Below, one piece after another: positions 48,935 to 60,812 of a stretch of DNA of 64,000 nucleotides. How positions within the stretch are numbered: the first letter of the stretch is position 1; every line of letters begins with the position of its first letter. The translations under genes were made by a program, and so were the position numbers. Source of the stretch: Ilex aquifolium (lineage: Eukaryota > Streptophyta > Magnoliopsida > Aquifoliales > Aquifoliaceae); the NCBI GenBank assembly GCA_951799425.1, contig OX637394.1, forward strand, positions 10,658,501-10,722,500, written 5' to 3'. A model generated the notes under the pieces. The model ran no database searches. It was not told the origin of the DNA and saw nothing but the letters and a program-made list of their open reading frames with translations.

Positions 48935-49160
48935 GGACGACTTTCCGCCACCACCTCACCCACAACCCCACAAGTTTTAAAAGAGGGCAATCTTATCTTC
49001 AAAATTCTGGCCATTTTGATTGAAGTTCAATCATTCGCCAATAGATTTCCATTTGGGGGAGAAATGATTTAAGAATTATTTATTTGATTAAGGATGACTT
49101 TTTCTTGAAATATTTCACTATATCTCACTAAAGAAAATTATTTACTTACATAAACAAATG
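48935..49160. repeat. Duplicated block, copy 2
   Basis: Partner of 44545-44770, in the same orientation, 4.39 kb away. Confidence 0.85.
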
Positions 49161-49248
49161 CATACTAATTATGAATGACTTAGATAATATAAATGCATAC
49201 TAATTATGATTTTTAAGAAAAAAGAAAATTTTTATTTTTAATAAATGA

Positions 49249-49286
49249 CATAATAGAATATGAATTAAAATTCATATTCTATTATG
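49249..49286. repeat. Near-perfect palindrome, 18-bp arms
   Basis: The arm CATAATAGAATATGAATT meets its reverse complement with a 2-base centre. The surrounding AT-rich DNA (49180-49415) also contains a loose direct repeat of about 160 bp. It could form a hairpin. No function is visible. Confidence 0.85.
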
Positions 49287-49869
49287 AATGACTTAGACCA
49301 TTTGTTTAATTTTTTAGTTTTATTCTAATAGATAGTATAATTGTATATTAATTACGATTTTTTAAGAAAAAATTAGATTTTTATTTTTGATTTTATGTCA
49401 ATAAATAATACAATAAAACATAAATTTTGGTTGTAAAATTTAAAATATTTAATATTCTATATTTGATCGGAATATTTTTGGTCTAAATATAATATTTTAA
49501 ACTTGAGAGGTTTAAGTATTATACACCTACAAACTTCAAGAGGTCTGGTTGTAATTTACTAACAGATATACTAACAAACATTGACGGTAGAGATCTAAGT
49601 GTTACGCACGTATAAATTTGAAGGTGTATGTATATAATATTTCAAATATCATGAGGTCTGAGTGATTAAGTAACAAACTTCAAGAGGTCTGAATGTAATT
49701 CTCTTTAAAAAAAAAAACAATACTCAGAACTAGAAATCAACGATTCAATTTCCCTGTTTTATAGTACAATATCTTCAGAATTCAAGGACAAGTAAATCAA
49801 CTTTTTTTTTTTTGGCTCCTACATTATGAAACAACATGAAATATCATATGAAAAACACATACTTGATTT

Positions 49870-50400
49870 CAATCAAGTATACCTTAGTAAGGACTTGATG
49901 TTGTTATTAAGATTCATATGTATTCCAATGGATTGTTGATTGTTGATCAAGTTATGTCAATGCCATTTGACCTCAAAACTTTCGGGTGATCAAACTATAA
50001 GTTTCATTTAATAAATGGATAGAGCCCACGTAACATTTCCTAATTATCGATTAATAGTTTTTAAATTTATCGGCGATATTTTTTGATCTATCAAAACATT
50101 GGACTAATTTCCTTAATGCATATGAACCTAACGAACTATAGATAACTAAGGTCATTTAGGTAGCTTAAAATTATTAGTTCGAGGACGGGCGGTTGCTTAA
50201 CCCAAATAAATACTTAGTAAGAATTGATGTTGTTATTAAGATTCATATCTTTTCTAAATTCTTCTCTTCAAGCTTTTTGAATAATAGACCCAAATTTAAG
50301 TTCAAGCTTATTAAGATTCATATCTGTCCTAATTTTATTATGAATCGAGTGATGATAAATGAAGAAAAAGTTAATTTTCCCGTTAGAAAATAAAATGGAT
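49870..50400. repeat. Short internal duplications
   Basis: GATGTTGTTATTAAGATTCATAT occurs near 49898 and 50226, and TTAAGATTCATATCT recurs near 50309. The stretch is otherwise gene-free and AT-rich. Confidence 0.6.
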
Positions 50401-50577
50401 CATATAGTCTTTAAGGCAATTAAATTAGAACTTGATAAGCCCATCCAGAAAGGTAGACTTTGAGCCATTTGACAAAGATCATAAACAAAGAATACTGAAT
50501 TGAGTCAAGTTCTTCTTAGACATTCTGATTTCAGCTAAAGACAAAGAAAAGCCAAAAGAATATAGACACAGAATTTC

Positions 50578-50770
50578 ATAAGGAGAGGGAGAGGGAGAGG
50601 GAGAGGGAGAGACAGAGAGAGAGCGAGAGAGAAAATAAGAGAGATGAAAAGAAAATAAATTATTAATGAAGGATAGATAGAGAGAGTAATGGAGAAAGAA
50701 AGATAGATTGAGAGAAAATAGTGAAGAGAGAGTAATGGAGAGAAAGGGAGCGAGAGAGTGTGTATAATGG
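50578..50770. repeat. GAGAGG / GA-rich tract
   Basis: GAGAGG hexanucleotides (50582-50612) are followed by a long purine-rich segment of GAGAGA and AGATAGA words. It produces a long pyrimidine frame on the minus strand that is not a gene. Confidence 0.85.
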
Positions 50771-53700
50771 AGTAATGAATGACCTTTTAGTATTTTTTTC
50801 AAAAAATTGCATTTAGGGCCAAATAAGTTTTCTTAATATAGTTTAGTTCAATTAAGTCCAAAATTTTGTACTGGCTTCCAAATTTTCCTATTTTTATTTG
50901 TGGAAAAGAGAGAGATATGTTTATTATATTTTTTTATCGAAGTGTTAATCATTTTCTATCTTATAATAAACTAGTAATTGCCCGTGCCTGAAGGCACGGC
51001 GTAACGAAAAATTAAATTAAAACTCGAAGAATCCTACATTATCTAAAAACTCTTTGCAACCTAAAACAACCTATCAATTTGAAATCAAGGCAAGTCCATA
51101 CTATTATCCAGAAATTTCGGCATAACTTACAATTAAATAGGAACTATTATTCAGAAATTTCGGCATAACTTAAAAATAGGAACCCATACAAATCTAAACA
51201 TGTCTACAGAACTTACAATTATACATAACAATCATCATAATTTACAATACCACCACAATAATCAATACATACCCAATCATCAACACATATACAACCACCA
51301 AAACATCAAGCTAGTCCCTACTAATTTCAAGAAATTTGAACAAAATTTCCTCTAAAAATAGAAGCCCAAAAAAATCTAAACCTATCTATAAAACTTACAA
51401 TTATACATATCACCACAATCATCATAACCATGTTTATCCAAACCATCAAAACAAAACCATTATAACCATGTATAATTAGTTAACTGTACAAAAGACGGAA
51501 TACAAAAAATACACACATGCACAAATAGAGAAATATCTTCAACTTCATCTTCATATCCTTCCATATATACCTGAAAATATTTGAAATATAATCAATTATC
51601 GAAATATGTGTGACAAAATAAAACAATTGTAAATCCGAAATATAAAACCCCTTACTTTTATCATTAGTTGGATTCAACATAAAATTGATAATTATAACAC
51701 TGTCCCAAATTTTGTCGCAAGTGCCACAAACACATTTTAGAGAAATCAACATCACAAAATTTAGTTACGATTATAAACAACTCCACACATATCAGTACTC
51801 TACCAAAATTACACCACATTTTCTTCCGTACATCAACTTCTAGTGAATTGCACGACATTCTCTCTGTCTCCCAACCTCTATCTGTCAACTTCCTCTATCT
51901 CACCCCCCAAAAAAGACGCAACATATCCAATACAAATACAAATGAATAGACCCAGATCAACTACCAAAGAATAATTCAAGCCCCAACAAAATAGATTTTA
52001 TTGGTTTTAGCACAAAAGTCTACTACATTTACAAAAAAAGAACAAATAAATCAAGAGCCCACTACACAAATCAATACATGGACATTGTTATGATGCATAA
52101 TTAAGACCCTTTCATAATTCAAAAAGGAACCAAATATGTTTCTCAATATCTTAATGTCCCAATACACTTAAAAAGATAACAACATTTCTTGTTCAGATTT
52201 ACATTTGTCATGAAGATATACCTTCGCAACCTGATCAAATGGCCTAGTCAAAAGAGTTAGTCCCGAAACATAAGCTATACAGCCATGAATACCCTAAATT
52301 CAATAAACAAACACAATCATTAAAGTGAGTTTGTTTTCAAGTACAAAACCAAAGAATTATGACAACCTTCTATTAACTCGTTTTCCAACCAATGCTTTGA
52401 AAAACTTTCATTTTTCAGCGAGTGACAAACTTTCCATAACTCATTTTTCATTTTTCAGAATTTCGTTTTATTGTTATCATTGTTCTCATAAAAGGGTCTC
52501 GATCCTTTGTTAGCGAAAATTCTGAGGAAAACAAAGGGGTAAGAGCAATGGATGAAGCTCATAAACATATAAATAATCCAAAAATGTTATGCAAAACACC
52601 ATTGCTATTCCAGTTCAATTCCTAACAGGCTAACACATATTTTTTTGGTAAAGCAAGCTAAATGAAGTAATTAAAAAATACAATTAAAAGGTGAAATTCA
52701 ATAAACCCATCACTAAGCTTTAATGAAAATTTAAGCAAATCCCATGCAAGCAGTGAATCAAACTGCCAATTAGTGAACTACTGAAATTCTAGTATAAACG
52801 CATGGCAATCATTTTTAGCACAGCTAGCTAGCTCTTTCTCCTTCCCAATCAAATTAATTATGAAACTCTAAATTCAAGTACAAATCAATATATGATCAAC
52901 ACATAACTTATAAATAAAAACCAAATTCAAAGGAATGCAACAAAGCCCTTACCTAGGCATGAGCACACCTTTTTTCCCATGAACCATTGAGTCGCCAAGG
53001 CATGAAACACTTTTGAAAATGGAAAAATGAACACAGGTCTCGATTGAAGCCTAGAAAACCCCAATTCAAAACCACAAAACAGTCAAGAGAGAAATATGAA
53101 GATATGAGTCACCCATAAACAGATCAGCCAAAATTCAAGCATGAGCAAGAGGAAACACTCATTTTACTTAGCCCAATAAATTCCCTTTTCATAAAAAAGG
53201 AAAATTCATTTTACTCACCTAATTTGCTCACCAATATTGAAGACACAACACCAGTTATTTCACAAAATAAAGCTAGTTAGGCCAAAGAAAATGAATCTGC
53301 CTCCTCTAGAATAAAATAAAGTCTACAAATTTTCTTTATCCTCCTAATACTTCAACAAAAATATTATAGCACCACTAAAAAAAATATTATAGCACCACTA
53401 AAAAACAGGGGAGGCATATTGTACCACAATAAAATTCAAATCTAGTTTTCCAATCCAAGTTCCTGAATGTATTTGAAATAATCCATGTATGCACACCACC
53501 ACATCACCCAATCCCAAAAGCCAATATGAAAGAATAATATTTCCCGCAACTACTAAAAAGTTACACCACTGGAGAATTTGAAAACACGTGGGTTGCTGAA
53601 AAGCTAGATATGTGGCTAGATGAGTACCTTCATTAGCAAAGGAAAATTAGCTTTTCAAAAAAGAAATGGAATTTAACCCTATAAATCAAGACTCAAAGGA

Positions 53701-54899
53701 GATATCATAAATTGATAGAAAAAAAAGAACCTAACAACTATGCCTAAATCAACCAGTAATAATAAAGAATTAAAATGACAAAAATTGAGAATCAATATAG
53801 TCTTTTTTTTCTCTAAGCTCTTTTATGTATCTTCATTTCTTTTTCAAAATTGTACAGACAAAAATAGAAGAAACATGGGTGTGATCAAATGGTTTTGGGG
53901 GAAAAATATGTATGAGATAAAATTATATAGATATGTAGATTTTAGAGACAACAAACAATTATGTAGGTTTTTTTATTCTCTCTATACATACATGACTTGA
54001 TCCGAAATGTGTACACCCAAGTGCAGGCGGTCAAGTTGTAGTAATAATCTGGTTTGAGTCCAGAGTCGAATCCTCAGGGAACTATGGTTGGTGTTCTTTG
54101 AAGTAAATAGTGAGAAAGACTTGTAATTGGAAATATTATGATTTTGAAGTTGTGGGAAGTTTTGGATAGAATGTAAGATTCTTTCCAATGGGTATTTTGC
54201 TAGACAAAATATAAGATGATTAAATGTAACAAACACTCTTTGGTTCGGGAATCAGAATATGTAGTTGATTGTCCGGTGCATTATGTTTGTGCTTTATAAC
54301 TCAATTAACTCCCGTGTCAACGGCAAATTAATCGGAAGATAGGAATGAAGTGCAATAATGGTGGACATTGAAAGTTTGTCATGAAGAGTTAGTTAGGGTA
54401 CTTGCCTTGAATCAATGGATCTTTCCATGTAGGAGTCATCCATTTATCATAGAAAGATCCGTTGATTATACAAAGTACCTTTACTTTGCTAGGTGCATTC
54501 AATCACCCAAAAATCAAGTGGAGTATAGAACATTTAAGCATAAATGTGATACACAAACATAATGTCCGGATTAATCATATCTATCATCCCTTCCCAAAGA
54601 GTGAATGAGGACTACTCACCCTTCATAGCTATGGTAAAGCTAGAATGATGAATGGTACTCATCCCCAAAAGGTGTTACAAAGTAAAATGCTCAAGCACTA
54701 GAAGTGAAATGCTTTAAAGTAAAATAGCTAAACAAGGAGCCGATCTTCGACAAAGAATGAGTGAATCACGTTCCACCCTTCACGGCTTTGGTAAAGCTCT
54801 AGAAAAGTGGAAGAGTTTCACTCCTCTAAGGGGAAGAAGGAAGCTCCAACAATGGAAGTAAAAGAAAACAATACTTAAATTAAAAGAAAGTAATAAATA

Positions 54900-55111
54900 C
54901 TTGGTGTTTAATCCACAACCAAGAGATGATAATACATAAAAGAAAACAACAACTTCTTGGTGTTTAATCCACAACCAAGATATAATAAAAACATAAAAGA
55001 AAACAATAACTTCTTGGTGTTTAATTCACAACCAAGATCTAATAAAAAGAAAACAACAATTTCTTGGTGTTTAATTCACAACCAAGATCTAATAAAAAGA
55101 AAACAATAACT
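54900..55111. repeat. Tandem repeat, four units of 50-57 bp
   Basis: Unit mark CTTGGTGTTTAATCCACAAC (or TTCACAAC) starts near 54900, 54956, 55013 and 55063, each followed by CAAGA and an A-rich spacer with AAAGAAAACAA. Confidence 0.9.
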
Positions 55112-55276
55112 CAAGAAAATAAATAAAGCAATAATACTTGAAAGATGATTCAAGAAAAAGATTCAAGACCTTTGGAGTGTTTTCCACTAGGAAGAAATGT
55201 TCTTTACAAGAAAAATGAAACAAGAGAAGGATGCCCATTACAAGCCCCCAAGGGGGGTATTTATAGGCATCCAAAT

Positions 55277-55473
55277 TACAAATATCCTAAAATATATTTA
55301 AATATCTTAAAAGATATTTAAATACAAATATCCTAAAATATATTTAATTACAAATATCCTAAAAGATATTTATCCTAAAATATATTTAATTACAAATATC
55401 CTAAAATATATTTAAATATCTTAAAAGATATTTAAATACAAATATCCTAAAAGATGTTTATTTACAAATATCA
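55277..55473. repeat. AT-rich tandem repeat with AAATATCCTAAAATATATTT words
   Basis: Units ACAAATATCCTAAAAKATAT recur six times, some joined by TTAAATATCTTAAAAGATAT, itself nearly palindromic. Confidence 0.9.
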
Positions 55474-57739
55474 AGAAGATCTTGATTTACACTTTAATCT
55501 CCCTTTGTTTTGAGCTTTAATAATTTACACCCTATGCTTTGATAAGTTGCTCTCCATGCTTTGATAATTGGCTCCCGTCGTTTTGACGCATAAAAACCTG
55601 AAAAGAACAACATTCAATGCATTATCCTTAATTCACACATTAACCCTAATTAAATTTATTTTGACTAGTTTAACTTTATTTAATTACACAATTGACCTTT
55701 TAATTTAATTACATTTTGCATTAATTAGGGTTAATCAATACACAGACACACATATCACATATGTGGGTTTTAAAGAAAGAGAAGAATAGATGGTGACACT
55801 CTCTTTGTGGGTATATAACGACAACTCGTGTCTGAAGGTACTGTTCAATTTTAAAAAATTGAATATTGATCATAGATACAAAAATTAATATGTTTAAAAC
55901 TATATGGTTAATTAGAACTCATAATAGCGCCCAAAAAGATTTACCCAAAAGTCAACTCAGAGGGATTTGCAAACCTATGCTATTAGAAGAAATGTCCGTC
56001 TCCAAAGGCACTATCTTATGGTAAACAAAAGAATCATCAAAAGAGGACACCAAAAACATATCAACCTATATACAAAATTAATGTAGGTTAAAATAACAAC
56101 CCAAATCAAAAACATCTAAAAATATAATTTTCTAAGCATAAAATCAAATTTAGAATCATCTCATTATATAATCCTTTACATCTAAAATCAAACTTTGCTT
56201 AGACTCATGTCTATATAACTCAAAAGCAAAAAATGGTAACATGTGACACCTTTCACAAAACCATAGACACCCTTCCACCGAAGAAAGAAAAATAAGAATG
56301 TCAATAACCATACTAAGAATAATAATCAGTCCACTCAGTCACCAACTCAATTTAAAAATTATAATTTAAACTTGATATGGTTCCAATTCCTTTTTCAAGA
56401 AGTTCAATCTAAAGGAGTAAAAGAACCAAAAAAATCAACTTGATGACCTAATGTGGAACATTATACAATGCACTACAAATTTAAGACATTCTAATCAAAC
56501 CAAAAAAACATACAAAAAGCATAAGAAATCAAAACAAAACATCTAATTCTTGAAACATGACTGTTTTACACAGTTACACTATATACCCAACACCACTATT
56601 ATAGACCCACCAAATCACATAATTGACACAACCACCTACCATCAACCATCCACCTCTATATGCACATCAAACATGACCACCACCAAACCAATCTCTCAAA
56701 TTACTTCTATCCCACACTCGTAAGACCCCCATTTGCATGTGTGTTGTTTGCATGAGAGAAGTAGGGGGAGAGAGTTACCCGAGACTGGGAGATATTGACC
56801 ACAGTCCATAGCCACAGTCCACATCCAAATCCACATGCCTCCTCTAACATGACAAATAAAAGAAAAGCAAAGTAGCCACAAATTAAATAGCAATAAAAAA
56901 TTCAATAAATATAAACAAAAGAAGAAGCCCAAAACACCAAGAAAATAAAAACTCAACACTGACGATCATGTCGTTGTTGTGAAAGCATATCAAATTACAG
57001 TAATGGGACTGTAAAAGTACATGCTTGCTAACAATAAACTCAAAGAGAATGAAAAAATGATCAACTGTTCTGACACAATGCATTAACTTGCTTAACACCA
57101 GAACATGCCACATTCACTTGTTTTGGTGTCTGAAAAATTAATCCCACTATATTAAAAATTAATTCCACAATACAATACAAAATAAAATAAAATAAAATAA
57201 CTCAAAGCAAAAACTTGTGAATGAGTATCCACTATGGTCTTAAAATTATGAGCATCAGAGCTATGGAGAAATGGACAAAAAATTTGGTGTGCACCAAAAC
57301 TACTGTAATACCAAAGATGACAAAAACAAAGCATATTCATATCACATAAAACACAAATTATGTAAAAACAAAACAGCGACTTGGAAAAAAACAATTGATA
57401 ATGAAAAACAATTAAAGTCACATAATTATGGTAGTTTGTTCATTGGGAAAAAGGGCGTGATGTTTGGGCAATCAATAATATGTTAATTGGATGTGGCTCT
57501 CATGCTCATCTTTTTTATACCAGGTGTGAGTAACTCTCATTCCATCAATTAAATATACGTTCATGGTGGTGTTGGCTATTATCTTGCATATGAGCCTCCA
57601 TAATAATGGACTAAAGAACTTTTGATTCGAGAAATGCTGGCAAATGAAATCCATGCCAGTTGCCAATCCCAAAATAAATAGACTCAATGAATCTTTCTTA
57701 TACAAATACCAAGCTTTTTTCTCTTTCAAAATTTCACTG

Positions 57740-57990
57740 AATAAAATAACATGATGAAATCAAACTTGAAATTGTGAATCATAAGGTCCTGAATATACCT
57801 ATACATTGACAAAAAATAGTTCAAAAAAGACTGCTCCACTCCCTCGAAAGCTCTTGAGTTCTGTGCTGGCCAAATGCACCAACACAAGAACGACATTCCA
57901 AATCCTGTCCCCCTCCTCCTCTTGTTGGGAAAGTACCATCCTTCCGTCAATTTCCTCAAGGAATTCAGCATTACCCCCCCCCCCCACCAA
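57740..57990 (-). pseudogene. LINE ORF2 C-terminal fragment
   Basis: Minus-strand translation gives WWGGG, then NKRRRGTGFGMSFLCWCIW and RAFEGVEQSFLNYF, like the end of plant L1 ORF2 (typically CIWRERNxRxFEGVE). The usual R-E-R-N is altered to PAQN here. A short degraded piece within the large Helitron; no target duplication was sought successfully. Confidence 0.55.
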
Positions 57991-59729
57991 TCCAAAATGT
58001 GATGAAAGCGTACTTTTACAATGCTTTAGGCAAACGGTAATTTGCTTTTTACTTTTTTCTCTCTATGCCTCTTTGCACATAAGACACTAAGATTGACATA
58101 AATCTTCATCCTTTCCTCCAAGTACAGGAATGGGATTGATCACAAGTTGGTTCCCAAGCAAAGTTAAGCCATAGATCCTTCATATACCAAATGGAATTCC
58201 AAGGGAATGGACTGTGTCCTGTGCAGAAAGCAAAGGGTAAAATGACTTAAACAGGACATATCTGATTCTCTGACTCCTTCTATCTCATCTGATCCCCACT
58301 GCCCCTCCTTGATTCGATAGGATAAAGCCAATCGAAAAAGGACTCTATGGACTCTTAACTCCCTGTCATAAGGATTTTTACCAGAAGCAGAGGCTAGGGG
58401 ACCATACAACTCAAGTATTTGTTTTCTAAAAAGCTCTTCTTTTCTAAAAAGCTAGGGAAATCAAATCATCCTTTTCTAAAAAGCTCCCATTCCTGTACAT
58501 TTCCGGATAAATAGATGTCGAAGTCAAATTTGGGGGGCAAACAATAGAAAACCCACCATACTCATTATGTTCTTGACAAATTCACCCTGGCTCATTACAA
58601 TAGAAAAAGGAAAAAAAACAAAGAATTTGGCTTTTCTGTGCACATCAGTCGGAGTGCATGCTCAAATCTCAAGTGTGAGCACATCACATCGGTTTCCCAC
58701 AGGACACCTACACGTGCTGCAGAATCAATTGTTCTTATGGCAAATAGTTCTTTTCCACACATTTAAAGGGACATACAACAAAAGAAAGATGCTGGGTAAA
58801 ATATGAATAAGATATTTCCCACAGGCATTTCAACAAACATTTCATATGCATGCTAACCCAGCTCAGTAAACATTTCAACAAACCCCCACTACTCTAAACC
58901 CAGCTCAGTAAGACCCTCAGTGCGTTGCGCAGAGGGGGGTAGAGAGATAGAATAGACATACTTTGATGGCATAGGGGGGCTGGTAGGGCTGGAGGTTCAC
59001 TGATTGATGGTCGCCGGAGTATTTGGTGAGAGTTCATTGGTCGTTAGCTAGCTATGCACAGCTTAGGGCGTGAGATTAGAGATTTAGGGCTAAGATGAAG
59101 AGGCGTGCATGGTTGATTTTCGGCAGAGATGTAGAGTGATTTCAGGTGTGGGTGAAGGGCAGAGAGAGAAAGAGAGAGAGTGTTAGAAGGAGAGAGAGGT
59201 TATGAGAGAATAAGAGGCTGGTGACGTCAGTGGTCGTCGCTCGTGGCTGGCTAGAGTGTGGCATCTGGGAGAAGGGTGAGATGAGAGTGAAGGAGGAGGA
59301 GATCCTACACAGAGAGGGAGAGAGAGAGAGAGAGAGAGAATTGACGGTGGAAAAAAAAAAGAAACAACAATGAAACAGAGACTTGAGAGAGGTCTGAAAA
59401 AAAAAAAAAAAAGATGTAGGGGGAGGCTGCATCTCTGACAGATGAATTGATCGAGGGTGGCCTGATTTTGAAAAATAATGAGTAAAAAAAGATGAATTTG
59501 GGGGGGGGGGGAATGAAAGAAGAATTAGTGGCCGTTGGATGAATGAATTGATTTGAGACCGTTGGATGTTGAAGCTGCTCTGTTTTATATTATAGATTAT
59601 AGATGTGTATGTGTGAGATAGAGATATGCCCTCCTTTCTCTCTCCTATCCACTATTGCCCCTTTGTTTTACCTCACTCTATATGCGCATAAATATGTTAT
59701 GTAGATTCACCATATTTTTGTCACACACA

Positions 59730-60010
59730 CAGGGGCGGAGCCAGAAAATTATTTTTGGGTGGGCACTAGACAATTTAACAAGTTTTAATTTTTCCTTGTT
59801 GTCGATATAAGATAACATATTTATATTTATTTACATCATATTTAATATTTTAAATTTATTAAACCGGAAAACTAAAAATCGATAAGCATAGTATGTACTA
59901 ACAAAAAAAATGATAATTACCATCTCTTCTAAAGAAGGTTATGTAAAATTATTTAAATTGGATAGTGTGATAGGTTTTTATTCTTTAAAAGCCTTGCACA
60001 ATAACTATAT

Positions 60011-60060
<50 letters not shown>

Positions 60061-60812
60061 TTGTGTGTGTGTAATTATCCTATCACATATCTATTTATTA
60101 TCAATTCGATAAACCAACCAAATTTTAACAGTAGTCTTTGTTATTTTTTTGTACCAAAATCACTAATCCTTACTAAAATTGAAAATTCAATGCTAGATTA
60201 AAAAGTTTCATGTGTCTTAGTGTCGTAAAATTATCGTCGACTGTTTGGACCTCAAATAGAGATAAATCACATACCTCGTCGGAAGATCACACATCAGTTC
60301 TAGGTCACACAATTGTTAATCGTTTTTCCTTTCTCAGTCTCTTTCCTTCTCGCTCTATATATGTGTTGGTCATTGGATTTTAGACCAACATAATCATATT
60401 AAATAAATATATTTATATCAATTTTTTTAAAATTTCTATCTCTAAGTAATTTTGTAATATTTAATTATGACTTTGAGTTTTATGGATTACTTACAAATGA
60501 CACTATATTTTATTATAGTGACCTTAAATTCTGTGCAATAATAGAATAGTCTCATAATTTTTCAAATATTATGAATTAATCCCTATATATCTAAAACTTA
60601 TCAAAGACGTGTTTATAACTTGTCCGAAACTTGTCCAAAAGTTCATAATCATTTGGGTATAGTAATTGATGCATTAAGAAAATCATAGGGTGGGCATAAT
60701 TAAAATATTTAATATATACTAATATCAATATATAACTACATATAAAAAAAATTTAACAAAAAAAATTTGAGGGTGGGCACGTGCCCCCTGGACCTAAGCT
60801 ACCTCCGCCCTG
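59730..60812. mobile_element. hAT-like non-autonomous element (CAGGGGCGGAG ends)
   Basis: The left end CAGGGGCGGAGCCAG and the inverted right end CAGGGCGGAGGTAG share CAGGG(G)CGGAG. GGGTGGGCAC lies just inside both ends in inverted orientation. CACACACA flanks both sides (59722-59729 and 60813-60820), an 8-bp duplication as in hAT, although in a CA-repeat context. 1083 bp, no transposase. A TA microsatellite lies inside (60013-60054). Confidence 0.75.

Larger units (their letters stand above)
54001..55650. repeat. Unclassified dispersed repeat inside the large Helitron
   Basis: The opening, with AAGTGCAGGCGGTCAAGTTG and TGGTTTGAGTCCAGAG, resembles a repeat type I have seen in other plant genomes but cannot name. 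It holds two blocks of tandem repeats (54900-55111 and 55277-55473). No protein is visible. Confidence 0.45.
50971..59596 (-). mobile_element. Large non-autonomous Helitron, both ends present
   Basis: On the minus strand the 5' end at 59596 reads TCTATAATATAAAACAGAGC preceded by A. The 3' end at 50971 is CTAG followed by T, with the hairpin CCGTGCC-TTCA-GGCACGG (50982-50999) 7 nt before it. Both ends therefore sit in the A-T target typical of Helitrons. 8.6 kb. No Rep or helicase frame was recognised, so it is called non-autonomous, although two unrelated elements could have supplied the two ends. It contains imperfect repeats (51105-51430), an unclassified repeat (54001-55650), a LINE fragment and GA-rich DNA near the 5' end. 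Confidence 0.65.

Noticed and set aside
54900-55111. Possible CRISPR-like array
   Set aside because: Nuclear plant DNA. Units are tandem with A-rich joins, not repeats with unique spacers.
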